Below, piece by piece: positions 1-10,746 of a DNA stretch of 64,000 nucleotides; position 1 is the first letter of the stretch, and every line of letters starts with the position of its first letter. Location of the stretch: assembly GCA_015680905.1 (NCBI GenBank), contig CM027378.1, positions 83,481,501 through 83,545,500 on the forward strand, given 5' to 3'. The DNA comes from Coptis chinensis (Eukaryota > Streptophyta > Magnoliopsida > Ranunculales > Ranunculaceae). The notes beneath the pieces are model-generated. The model did not search any database and was not told the origin of the DNA. It worked only from the letters and a program-made list of their open reading frames with translations. A program made the translations under genes and the position numbers.

Positions 1-476
1 CAAAAAAAAAACTAGAATCTCTTAAATATCGATATATACCGATATATTTCGGTTTTGGGTGGGGGCGAAATATCGGCAGATATGGAAAAATTGGGCCTTG
101 TGGATATTGCCCCGTTGCCCACATTTCGAATGAAGTCAATTTTAAATTTTGTTTCAATTTATCTGAATTTTCAAAATTTCAAAACTTAAAAAAAATTAAA
201 GAATTTATCTTCCCGGCTTCCCCACACACCACGTCCAAACCCACGATCACCATGTTTCCCTCCTCCACTTTCGAATGGATCTACACATTTTCTATTTCCG
301 CTCAATTTATTATCTCCCCTCCCAATTGGAGACATCAACCATCAACAGTCAATAGTTGTTCTCTGCTTTGTTTCTTTTTCAGCTCTCGTGTCAACACTAA
401 AAGGTAATATTTTCTATGTTTTATATGTTCTATGCTTTAGTTCTTCATGTTTAATTAATGAACACATGTTATCAAT
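1..476. other. Window edge, no gene recognised
   Basis: AT-rich sequence. Positions about 25-110 carry degenerate ATATCGG/CGATATAT motifs; a similar ATATATC/ATATCG-rich patch lies near the other end of the window (63180-63420). The stretch 230-400 is pyrimidine-rich, like a leader, but I find no supported reading frame. Confidence 0.4.
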
Positions 477-481
477 TATCC

Positions 482-3179
482 TGTCACACCCCGAATTTCA
501 ATAAATCAGATAATATAAATTATATATATCCGACTCCTCGATATCTGAGATGTGACAACAACTTCAAAACCCAATCTATTACATAACCCTTAAGAAAATA
601 ATAACACATGCGGAAAAAAAATCTAAATAATAAAATATTGTTAACAATAACTTATCATTATGAAAACTTGCGATCAAAATTAAGTTACAAACTTCTTCAC
701 TTAAGAATTCATAAAATAAATTAAAACATATGTCCCCAACAAATTCCACTACATCTCTGAGGAAAAATGAACCGACATCTTATTAAAAATAAATGCTAAT
801 AACATCAATCACGAGCAGCACGCCACCTTCTCGAACATCAGCTAACCCTGTCCAGGCTGATCGACTATGTTTATATAAGAACACACCCGATTAGCAAACA
901 TGCAAATCGGGTCAACATTATAAATAATGCTGGTATGAGTAGCCTTAGAAAAACCATTTAGATATACATAAAATTTCGTTCTTTATATGGCAGGTAGTTC
1001 TTCCACCGAGGTGCCTTAGCTTAAGGTAGTCAGTTCCTTCATAAATGCACCTTAGCTTCTAACTAAGAGTAAATCAAACGTATGGTATCCTAGTACTTAC
1101 CTTTATGCATGCTCTATCCCAGAGTGGGTCCTCTCTGCAAGAATAATTAGTTTAACTCACTCTCCTGCAAAGCAATTTGTAATAATCATAGCATAAAATG
1201 AAACTTAACTTGAAAGTCTTAAATCAATAACCATACCGAAGGAAAATATCATATCAGTAACATTTATCAAGTGCCCCTAATAACACGTTGTCTCTATGTT
1301 TTACCTAGTTCCCCTGGCTAGCTACCACAATCGCTACCCAATGCCGAACATGTACATCCACATGCCTCTCCTTACATACTAGACCACTCCGTGCGTAACT
1401 ACCCTAAGCGGGATATCACATATTGGGTAACCCTCACACGGAAGCCATTATATGAGTAATGCCACTATTTGGCATAAAAATAATGCGCGTCTCGTTCTAA
1501 AGTTTGCGAACGAGATAATCAAGCCACTATTCGGCTACGCCATAAGGGCCATTCAGATTCACTAAAACGCTAGAAGGGCCAATCAAATTGCACACTCCCT
1601 ACACAGGGTTAATCACATGAGTTGTGGTAGCTAGGTTCTAGGATTTTCGTTACGTAATTTATTCAAATGTATACATCTATGCATCTTAAATTTCCCTCTC
1701 TTCACGTGTCAATATTCACACAAGATCAACGTCAAATCTATATTAGATACTGACAAACAAGTTTATACAAGTGTCACCAACATCCTATCGTCGGATTGGT
1801 CCGTAAAATTCAATCTATAACATTTTGGAAAAAGTCAACAGTCAACGGGTCAACAGTCAAACCCAACAGTCAACAGTCCTAATCGGTGGTCATCCCAACT
1901 GGTCCTCACCCAAACCCATATTTAAAACAATTCAAACTTTGGTCCTAACCGACTTGGCTAAGCTGACTCGGTTCCATAACTTAAGCCGTACCCCCGGCCC
2001 ATAAACTGATTTGGCCCAACTTAATATTATGTACCCCGACCTATGTGATCCACTTAATATTCTATGGACCAGCCCACATAAACATGTTAAACTGGCCCAA
2101 AACAAAAGATAAAAAGAATTGGCCCAACTAATTATTCATAGATCTAAAATTGTTACACACCAACCGGGAGCACTAGATCTCTCTCACGGTCATCTCCTTC
2201 CCAGCACCAGCAGCTAGTTTCCAGCCACCCCCAAACCTTCACACACCACCCAAAAATAACCAATCGGAATTTGTGTGGGTGAAACACCTCTCAAATCATA
2301 GATCCGACCGCCATTAACGTTCCCTTGAAGCTTTCAACCACCCTCAAACTCCCCCCTACCACCATTCATCAAACAACCAACCCGCAACACAAACAAAACA
2401 GTTCAAAAAATACGAAAAAAAATACAATATCCACACCCCCTCAGTATCACAGTATTACCATTCGAATATTTACAGGGGAGGAGGTTTGGGGCTCGCGCCT
2501 CCCTTTACAACCACCTAAGGGTTTCGACAGTCCTACAATCTAACAAGTTTTAAACATTAATGAGAAGAATCATTGTTGAATAGAAATGAGCAGAAAATGA
2601 AAATGAACGGAAACATGTAGTAAACATGGTACTACAGTAAAGTCATCTTTGTGTATAGACGAGAAAAATGAAACTAAACTACTCACCTCTCTGTTATCGT
2701 GAAAAAGAAATATCGAAGAAGACTACGCGAGAACCAATCCCAGCTAACTCACAAAATCCGCCGTTCTTATTCGTTTTTGCTTGAGTGTGCTGTTTGTGTT
2801 TTTGAGAAAAACTACTTTCTCCGGAGACACCATATATTTTGCTTAACTTCCAATTTTACTAAATATCCTTATTCCTAACTATAGAAATCTTATTTTCTAT
2901 TAAAAGTACTATATCTATTAAGTTCCTTATATTAATATCTTGTTTCCTTCTTATTTAAAACTTTCCAAAAATTAAATATAATCTATACCCAACATTCAAA
3001 ATTCAAATACTAGTTTCCTATAATAACATTATTCGAAATTACTATTTGGTATTCCCTCCTTTCTCTTTCTATCAAAAGTCAAACTCACATACTAGCACGT
3101 TGACTAGAAAATAAAATCAAATACAGACATACTAAATATTGTTATGAAAATAATGTAAAAATAAAATAGGGGTCTTACA
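482..3179. mobile_element. Solo LTR of a large LTR retrotransposon
   Basis: The 2698 bp block begins TGTCACACCCC and ends GGGGTCTTACA, so it has the TG...CA ends of an LTR and short imperfect inverted termini (TGTCACACCCC against TGTAAGACCCC). It is flanked on both sides by the same five bases, TATCC (477-481 and 3180-3184), the usual 5 bp duplication made by a retrotransposon integrase. Inside there are no gag, protease, reverse transcriptase or integrase frames; the one 72-codon ORF (2325-2543) resembles nothing I know. An LTR with flanking duplication but no internal region is best explained by recombination between the two LTRs of a full element. LTRs of this length are typical of Ty3/gypsy-type plant elements, but the family is inferred, not shown. 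Confidence 0.8.
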
Positions 3180-3456
3180 TATCCTCAATTAGTCTCTACA
3201 AATATTCTGATATTCATGCATGCAAGACCATAACATATTACCCAAAAATGTAATCTAGCTCTGTAAGTGGTTTTTTTAGTTTGTTGTCTATGTTATAGTG
3301 ACCAATTTGACAAGAGACATTGACCATGGTAATGGAAAATCTAGCTCTGTAACTAGTAAAGGTTTAATTTAGAAAATAGAGTAACTAGTTTACTATTTTA
3401 CAGTGCTAAAAATTCGCCAGATAGTATATGCAATGCTGATGTTGTCCTAGGTCTAA

Positions 3457-4130
3457 ATGTTTATTTATTTATTTTTTCTCTTAGATTTTCAAATTCCAAT
3501 GGATCGACTAGAGGAGGAGGTGGCTGGTCTGAAGATGAATTTGTATGCAATAAAAGAGTACCTTGATGATGCTTTTATTGGCATAGTGTCCCATATCAAC
3601 AATATTGAGAAAAGAATTAAGGTGATTAAAGAAAAAAATGAAATTTGCATATGATGCAAATATTACAGATCTCACGGAGGACATAGTGGAACCAAACCAA
3701 ACCCCTGTGCCTATGCAACAACTTGCTAGTGATGCTTCACCCGTCACTCCTGGACCGATGAAGTAGACAATGAAAAGAAAATATAAGGTAAATTCGTGTA
3801 AAGGTTTTTATGATTAAGTAGGAATTAATAAAATAAAAAATCGTTGAATAGTTAGATGTTTTTTGTAGGTAGAGTATCTCGGGGATGTTGAAATACCTTT
3901 CTATACTCAATGATACTTTCACTATATGGATAAAGTTTCAGAAGTTGTGAGGCCATTCACAAACAGTAGTATTATATACTAAGTTATTAAGTATTTTATG
4001 TATTGAATAAATAAGTAGAATTATATATGTACTAAAATGCAGATACAAGCAGTTGCCTATCGAGAAGTTTACCCTGCAAACAAGTGGTATATATTGAGAT
4101 GAAGGTGGTATATGGTGAATATGGATGAAT
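3457..4130 (+). pseudogene. Degraded ORF remnant, unknown
   Basis: A 65-codon frame (3457-3654) encodes a short heptad-like, coiled-coil-prone segment rich in E, K, I and L (EEEVAGLKMN, NNIEKRIKVI). Another frame then stays open for about 40 codons to a stop near 3765, and further short open pieces follow to about 4130. This pattern of linked frames broken by small shifts suggests a decayed coding region, perhaps an accessory gene of the neighbouring MULE. I do not recognise the family, and chance ORFs cannot be excluded. Confidence 0.25.
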
Positions 4131-4187
4131 GATAGATAAATAAAGAAATTAACGGTAAAAGAGGGTAAATAAAATGAATATAACTAC

Positions 4188-7129
4188 TCAATATGTTTTA
4201 ACCACCTCAGTGCATGTTCCTTCTATATACCACTCGATACAGTACCTACCTTGTGATTGAGGTTTAGGCCATGTACACGTAGTCTTCGTATGCTCTGTTT
4301 CACTGCAATTTCCACACCTGCTGATTCGAGATCTTCCTTTCCTTTTATCAGAATTCTCCGTAGCAACAAAACTGCATGCACTTATATTAGAACAAAAATT
4401 GAGAATTATATTGAGCTTTGGAAACCAAAATTGAGCAAAAGGCAATATCTACCACTCGTAGAATGTATCTCCTCTTCTTCGCTCAAATCAACTGATCGAG
4501 CACATTTTCTCACACGTTTTGAGCTTGTACTTGAACCTATTACACACACATAACATTGTAGTTATTAAAAAAAAATAGAAGTACTAGCAACGCAACATGT
4601 TTAAAAATTATAGTTCTTCAAAAATATAGATACTTGTATTAGAAAAACTAAAGCTAGCGGTGAACATAACTAGTTACCCCCAATTTCTCGATGTAATTCT
4701 GAGCACGTGGCTTTTGTATGCCCAACAACACCACATTCGCCGCAACTTTTCTTCCTTGTCTCATTGTATCCTTTAACTCTTCTTGGTCGACCCTTAGGTG
4801 CTACTTGGGGTGGATCACGAATCAGTTCTAAGTGGGCCACATCTTTGTGAGTATCTGATGGCTCCTCAACGGGAACTTGAGGATTTTTGTCAACAGTTGA
4901 TGGGATCTCTTTTGACATAAGATAAGAATGTACGAAATCTTTGAACTCTTCACTAGCTTCTTCAGTTTTGGAGGCCTTCAAACAAATATTCTTGCAAATC
5001 CCCATAAGCTCACTGTAACAAATAGCTTTAGTTGCTTCATTATGAACATTAACCGAAGTAAAAATAGGAATGACCGTTTCCACATGTCGCGTCCACCTCA
5101 ATGAAATGCAACTAGAGGGTATTTCAGCGACGTCTTCATTTTTTAAGATGGAAATTATGTGTCGGCATGGAAAACCAAATGACTTAAATAGACCACAATA
5201 ACAGTTAGCGTTTTGATCAACAACATTGTATTCCACAACAGACTTGCAGTGCCTATACAAATGACGACGCAAAGTGTAGTAATGAATATTGTCACCTTGA
5301 TGATCCTTCATTGAATCAACAATGTACAATGCCTCTTGCTGCAATTGCATCTTAAACACATTAAACGCCGCCCGTGTATAGATGGAGTTCGCCTGATTTT
5401 CATACTTAGTCAGGTGGGTCACAATTACCGGCTTGGTTGTCAGAGTAATAACTTCTTCTTCGTGCTCACGGTGCCGGATCTTCTCAAGTGCTAGCTCCAT
5501 TTTTCCATAGAGCTCAACCATTTTTAAACCAGGATTTACATGAAGCCGTATAACATAGTTCATGCTTTCACAACGTTGGTTGGTTCTACAACCACCAAAA
5601 AATGTGCCTCGAAGATATGCCTCTGCCCACCTCATCCCTTTTTGTATATCTTCTTCACCCACTCATGGTCATGGACCTGGTGTGCTTCTAACAAATGTTC
5701 CCACATATTTGGTCAAACTCTTCTTCTGAACATTTCATAAACATGAGTGAACAAAAGTCCCTTTGAAACCCAGAGACATGAACATTGTCAATACAATTTT
5801 TCAGAACATGCCAAGCACATAAGCGATGTTTAGCACTATGTAAGGTAGCTTTAATAACCTTGCAAATTGCATGATCACCATCTGTTATGACTGACTTAGG
5901 TGCCTTATTGCCCATCGCTCTAAGAAAACGCTTTAACGCCCAAATGTAAAACTGCTCTGACTCACTAGTCATAACTGCAAAACCAAATACAATAGTTTGT
6001 CTATGATTGTTCACTCCAGCAAATACGACAATTGGCATTTTGTATTGATTTGTCCGGTATGTTGAATCAAACAATAACACATCACCAAAATAACTATAAT
6101 CTGCACGAGACGTTGAATCTGCCCAGAACAATCTGACCAATTGGCTAAGTTCATTCAACTCGTATGAGTAGTAAAATTCTGGATCAATCTTCGACTTGTT
6201 TTTCATGCAGGAAACAAGTGTGCTAGCATCTCCATTCATATGATAAATTTTAATTTCCTCATCCTGGTCATATAATTATACAAATCCTTTCTTATGTAAT
6301 CAATTTTACAAAACTGGCCAACCCTATAAACAAGAAAATCCATCACTTGACATTGTCTAATGCCCACATCAATTAGACTCTTTGCCAAAGCCGCATCTTT
6401 ACTACCCATCTTTCTATGTGAGCGACCAAATTTCGAACTAGGATAAGGCACAAGTGGATGAGTGTGTTCAGCAACAAACTTATTAACAACCCACATATTA
6501 CATTTAAAATAAAAAAAATCACTTCAAAAATCGCAAGACACTAGCATCTAGACAACTCACGTTGTTTCCTTTTGTGTTCCATATTCAAATATTTCGCCTT
6601 TCTCTCCCCTTGGCACGAGCACACAAAATTTATTTTAACCGGGATATATTTATGAAATTGGTATACACCCTTGCGTACACTAAACCCAACAACCTTGGCA
6701 TACTCGTTGTAGAACTCACATGCCTCGTTGCTGGTTTTAAAAGACATTGAAAACATGATTGCATTTTCATCTAGATCTTCCCCCTCCCAACTTACCACTA
6801 AATAGATTGAAATCGTTCTCATTAGTTTGTTCACTTCTTGCATCTGCTTCATTTGACTGTCGTTCAAAACCTTCAATTTCACTAACACTATGGTCATCTG
6901 ATTCATCTTCATCTTCCAAACTCACATTGGTTGAACCTTCACCAACATTTATTTCGGTGTCTGAATAATCAATTTCCTCATACGGACATGCGTCATTACA
7001 CATATTTGTAGCCCAATCCCCGTCTTCATTAGAGATATCTACCATCACTTGATCACTATAATGTAAATATACATTCATTACTTCTTGCACTATAAGTGGA
7101 AAATAAAATGAACAACAAATAAAGAGCAT
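4188..7129 (-). pseudogene. FAR1/FRS-like MULE transposase, broken
   Basis: Read on the minus strand, successive frames cover a whole FAR1-related (MuDR-type) transposase. An acidic N-terminal part (7129-6767) leads into the FAR1 DNA-binding domain (frame 6912-6541; SNEACEFYNEYAKVVGFSVR). The DDE region (6239-5688) shows the first Asp in LLFDSTYR and the second in VITDGD, and the third acid lies in NQRCESMN (frame 5662-4670). A SWIM zinc finger (CYCGLFKSFGFPCRH) and a CX2CX4HX4C knuckle (CGECGVVGHTKATC) follow; a second knuckle (CGNCSETEHTKTTC) lies at 4445-4188. The frame is broken at least four times: a TAG after SRC near 6549 followed by a shift before 6496, a shift at about 6238, and shifts near 5688 and 5665. 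All catalytic residues are still visible. I found no convincing terminal inverted repeats for this copy. It is most likely a dead transposon copy, less likely a decayed host FRS gene. Confidence 0.8.
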
Positions 7130-8124
7130 ACACGTGAAGCAACGTTAATTTGAAGTTAAAATTTTATTTTAAAATAAAAAATAAAACAAACAATAGCATT
7201 TTAGGTTCACAAATAAACAACTAAAAGATTCACCTTTGTGTCATGAATGGACAAAAGGCGAAGGTGAGTAATGCGTAACAATAATTTAAGCGACGGAAGC
7301 AAGTAAAAAGAAACTAGCAGTAAAATGAAAAACAACAAGATTATGCCCATATTAAAACCTTAAATTATTGTGGTAAATTATTATAGAAATTTAACAATAA
7401 GCTAATAAATTTCAGCACCTACTCTATATAAACTAATATCCAAACCTGAAGGAGTATTTGAAAGATGCCCAATCCAGAGTTTGAAATGCAGAGGATTTCT
7501 CTTGGAAGATAGTGAGAAAGGGAAACAGTGGAGATGAACTTAATAGTTTAGTGGAAATATCATAACTGCTGGGTCGAAAAGTGTGACATATTGGCGCTAA
7601 CTGTTTCCCTTTTTTTTTTCGAACTAGCCCTTTCCACTTTCCATTTTCAATATTTTCCATTTTCGATGGTTATTAGGTTGGATTAGTTTTTGGGTAAATT
7701 TGGTATTTCATGTACTTGTTCCTTTTCCAAACCAGTTTGTCTAGTTAGCAAGTTTGTTTTAGATTTTGGATTTTAAAGCAAAAATCAGATGTGGGGTTGA
7801 GATTAGTGCACATTGGAATTTATTTGAGGGCTTGCGCATTGAAGAAAACCTCTAATTTTATTTAAAAGCAGACTAAAAATTGGCAGTAATTTTCAACTGC
7901 ATTAATTTAAAAACATTTCAATAGCATTCATTTTTTGCCATATAGATTTACATCCAAATCCAGTTTCGATCATTCCGATTAGAGTACTCTTCAAATTTTA
8001 TGAATCTCACATCGCGACTTACATTTAGATATTTAAGTCCATGTGCAAATATTTAATAAAACTTTGGCTCTCTGTCAAATATTTTTAATAAAAAACAAAA
8101 ATCAATATTATGTTGGAGTCCTAC
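7130..8124. other. Upstream of the decayed transposase, no gene
   Basis: AT-rich sequence with no supported gene. The minus-strand frame 7660-7433 has no domain I recognise. If the minus-strand transposase once had a leader and promoter, they would lie here, but no clear core promoter stands out. Confidence 0.4.
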
Positions 8125-8745
8125 TGTTAGGCCATAAATATTCAGTTTTCAATAAAACAATATTAGTATAAAAGATTTCGATGTGGTCGAGGAAATTTTT
8201 TTATTTATTAAAATTGAGTGTAGATCGAGGTTAATTGTTAAACAATCAATATGCGTGGGGTGAGTCTATTGTAGGCCTTAAGTATCCAGTTTTCAAGAGG
8301 GAAACAAAACAATGTAGCCTAAGGAATCAATAGATTTAAATTAGGGCATAAAGATTGGTCGTTAAGTAATCAATTGGACCTGGCATATTGTAGGCCGTAT
8401 ATATTCAGTTTTCAACAAAACAACATCTAGAAAAAAAATTACTTCTCTTCCTTTTTGCTGATGATGATGCTGCAGCTCCTCCTCCTTGATTTGGCGATGG
8501 CGATGATGATGATGTCGTGGCTCCTCCTCCTTTTGCTGCTGATGCAGCTAGCTTCTTCTGCCGACGATTCTGTTGATGCCAAGAAAAAAATGACGATTTA
8601 AATTGGGGCATAAAGGTGTGTACGTGTGGTTAGGGCCATATTGTAGGAACAAAGTATTTAGTATATAATAAACAATGTTATTAGTTTAAAAGAAATGAGA
8701 TGTAGTCGAGGGTTTTGGGCTAAAGGTATATATGTATATATATAT
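8125..8745. repeat. Degenerate tandem repeat, about four units
   Basis: A motif of the form TTGTAGGCC-TA-TATTCAGTTTTCAA, followed by AACAAAACAA, recurs at about 8125, 8268, 8386 and 8639. The links between units share AGATGTAGTCGAGG and GGGCATAAAG words. A trinucleotide-rich (GAT/CTC) patch lies at 8455-8560. Similar words (AAAGGTTGAGTGTTAAGTAATTA, GATGTAGCCGAG) reappear at 17815-17970, beyond the nested transposons, so the insertions at 8.75-17.8 kb appear to have split one repeat tract. Confidence 0.5.
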
Positions 8746-8750
8746 ATATA

Positions 8751-10049
8751 GAAATGCTCTTATGCGGACTTCCCGTAGAAAATAAAATCCGGACCTCACA
8801 AATTCACGTGACCTACTCTCTCTCTCTCTCTCTCCACTTTTTACTTCTACTTTTCTCACGGTCTCTCTCCATTCTAACCCATGCATTCTCTCTCACATCA
8901 CTTTCTCGGTACACTTGCTCTTATATGCTAAATAAATTATTCCAATCAATTGAAGCATGGAAGTGAGGTATCAATTTCTGACCGCACAAATTGGTGTGAC
9001 AAAAAGTTCTGCACCACAAGTACAGTTGTCCCATAGTATATATTCTAAGCAACAGAAGAAATCTTCCACACTACTTGAGGACTATTTATTGTATTATTTT
9101 TCTTAGAAATAGTATAGACTACCCATCTTTGACCAAAACATCACTGACCCAATGAAAGAATATGTATATTTGCAAGTCAAGAAGGCAAAAGTTTACGCGA
9201 TGCAGGCGCCGACTAGCAAAGTCGGTAAAATCTTTGGGTGATGATACCAGAGGTCTGGAGATCGAACCCCGCCAGCATCAAAGAGTTACTGATCTCATTT
9301 AAAACAGGCTTGCCAATCAAAAAAAAAAAAGCTTACGCGCATTCTTTAATATAATCTTGTATCATATATTAGTAATGAACTTCAACTTTTTAGTGAAAGA
9401 TGATGATCTTCAACATTTTAGTGAAAGAAAGCATACCAAAAAAAATATTAAAGCCGGTTAAAGATCAACATGAAGACCGGCTTCCGCGAACAATGACAAC
9501 AACCTTCCTAAAGATGGCTGGGTAGAAGTACAGGTCCCTTATTCGGTGTTAATAGAATCTAAAACTTGTTCTCCGCATAACAAGGTCAAAGGAAATGCTG
9601 AAAGAAGAATATTGGATTGTTATGAGGCTACACAAGAGGTTGCTGATTTAAGTCCCTGCATCTCCCTCATCATCCGTTTGCTATCACTTCAAACTGAGAG
9701 TTGTCTCCACTTGGAGGAGATTGACGTAATTGGCAAGACCACAACAAAATGGGAAATCATTTGTTGTGTTGTTAAGTGGCACCGATAAATTTTCACAGTT
9801 CTTTTTCTTGACTAAATCTTATTATCAGATTCCTCATTCTTCCTTGTCAATGATGGTGGAGCCTCATTACTTTCTTATTGGAAAAGCTTATATGTTTCAA
9901 GAAAGAGATCAGAAAGGAGAGAGAGTGTGGGGTCGGATGGGAGATAAAAATGGAGAGAGAGAGAGAGAGAGAATAGAGAAAGAGTAGGTCACGTGAATTT
10001 GTGAGGTCCGAATTTTATTTTCTCTGGGAAGTCCGCATAAGAGCATTTC
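8751..10049. mobile_element. Non-autonomous DNA element with ~90 bp inverted ends
   Basis: The left end (8751 onward) starts GAAATGCTCTTATGCGGACTTCC and continues through a CACGTGACCTACTCTCTCTC tract. The right end, read inwards from 10049 on the opposite strand, repeats this almost base for base for about 90 bp, including the microsatellite (CT on the left, GA on the right). TA lies directly outside both ends (8749-8750 and 10050-10051); since the left flank is itself a TA microsatellite, this is weak evidence for a TA duplication. The interior holds a SINE (9200-9329) and an 80-codon ORF (9546-9788) of unknown nature, with no transposase. The element abuts the larger MULE that follows. Confidence 0.75.
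9200..9329 (+). mobile_element. tRNA-derived SINE
   Basis: A unit of about 120 bp with a pol III A-box-like TAGCAAAGTCGG near its 5' end, a B-box-like GATCGAACCCC in the middle, a conserved tail (GATCTCATTTAAAACAGG) and a terminal run of 12 A residues. It is flanked by near-identical AAAAGTTTACGCG and AAAAGCTTACGCG (one mismatch), a plausible target duplication. A second copy of the same family lies on the other strand at 21841-21979. Confidence 0.8.
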
Positions 10050-10056
10050 TAAATCC

Positions 10057-10470
10057 CAGGTTGTGCACAGCGAATCCTGGCCTTTCATCTAAAGCAATCC
10101 AACGGATGTGACCAAATCCCAACCGAAGCAATCGCGAGTTCTAATTCACTAAATATGGGAGGGTAGTTTAGGAAATAAAATTTGTCTGAACCCAAAAATA
10201 GAATTTGCGCTCCAAATATAATCGCGATTGATCTCTCCTCTCTTTATCTCTTCTGAGAAATCAAAAACTTTTTGTGTGCAATCTATAAAGGTAAATGCTT
10301 AACTTTTCTGTAATTTGTTTAACTTTTCTGCAATCTATTAATGGAACTAATATTGAGAGTAGAGATTTTAGCATTTTTTCTTTTGAGTGAAATTTGGAAA
10401 TTTGAGGAGTTGGGGACGAAGTTAAGGGATTTGGGTTTTGAGGGGAGAGCTTGATGAAATTGAAAGTGGT
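10057..10470. repeat. Left terminal inverted repeat of the MULE
   Basis: This matches the reverse complement of 16826-17360. Landmarks shared by both arms are the word for the host-like motif ATGGGAGGGTAGTTTAGG, the AATCAAAAACTTTTTGTGTG stretch and GTTAAGGGATTTGGG. The left arm lacks about 120 bp present in the right arm. Confidence 0.85.
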
Positions 10471-10746
10471 CATTTGGTTAGAGTGGAAGTGAAGAGGTTT
10501 TAGCAGTGACCGCCATTTCCTCTTCATTTGAATATTAGACTTTTTTGGTATGGGCTGGGCTTGTGCGTGCATGAAATTATTTTGGTTTTCTTCCTAGCTA
10601 CACAATATTTTCTTCTGGCGTGATCCAACAGTATTATATGGTTGAAGTGTTGTAGCTCTAACTTTATATGGTCCTGCTTATTCATATTTTCAGAATTGAA
10701 GAAAGGTGCACCACTTTTGAAGTATAGACGACTCTCTCTCCAAAAT

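Noticed and set aside
2325..2543. 72-codon ORF inside the solo LTR
   Set aside because: Composition is Thr/Pro/Asn-rich as expected for chance translation of A/C-rich DNA; no domain.
8405..8611. 68-codon minus-strand ORF with Ser and Gly/Ala runs
   Set aside because: It is the translation of a GAT/CTC trinucleotide-rich tract inside a degenerate repeat; no domain and no flanking gene signals.
9546..9788. 80-codon ORF as a captured gene in the 1.3 kb element
   Set aside because: No recognisable motif and no splice or promoter support.
8749..10051. TA target duplication as proof of a Tc1/mariner element
   Set aside because: The left flank is a TA microsatellite, so matching TA is uninformative; the ends do not look like Stowaway.
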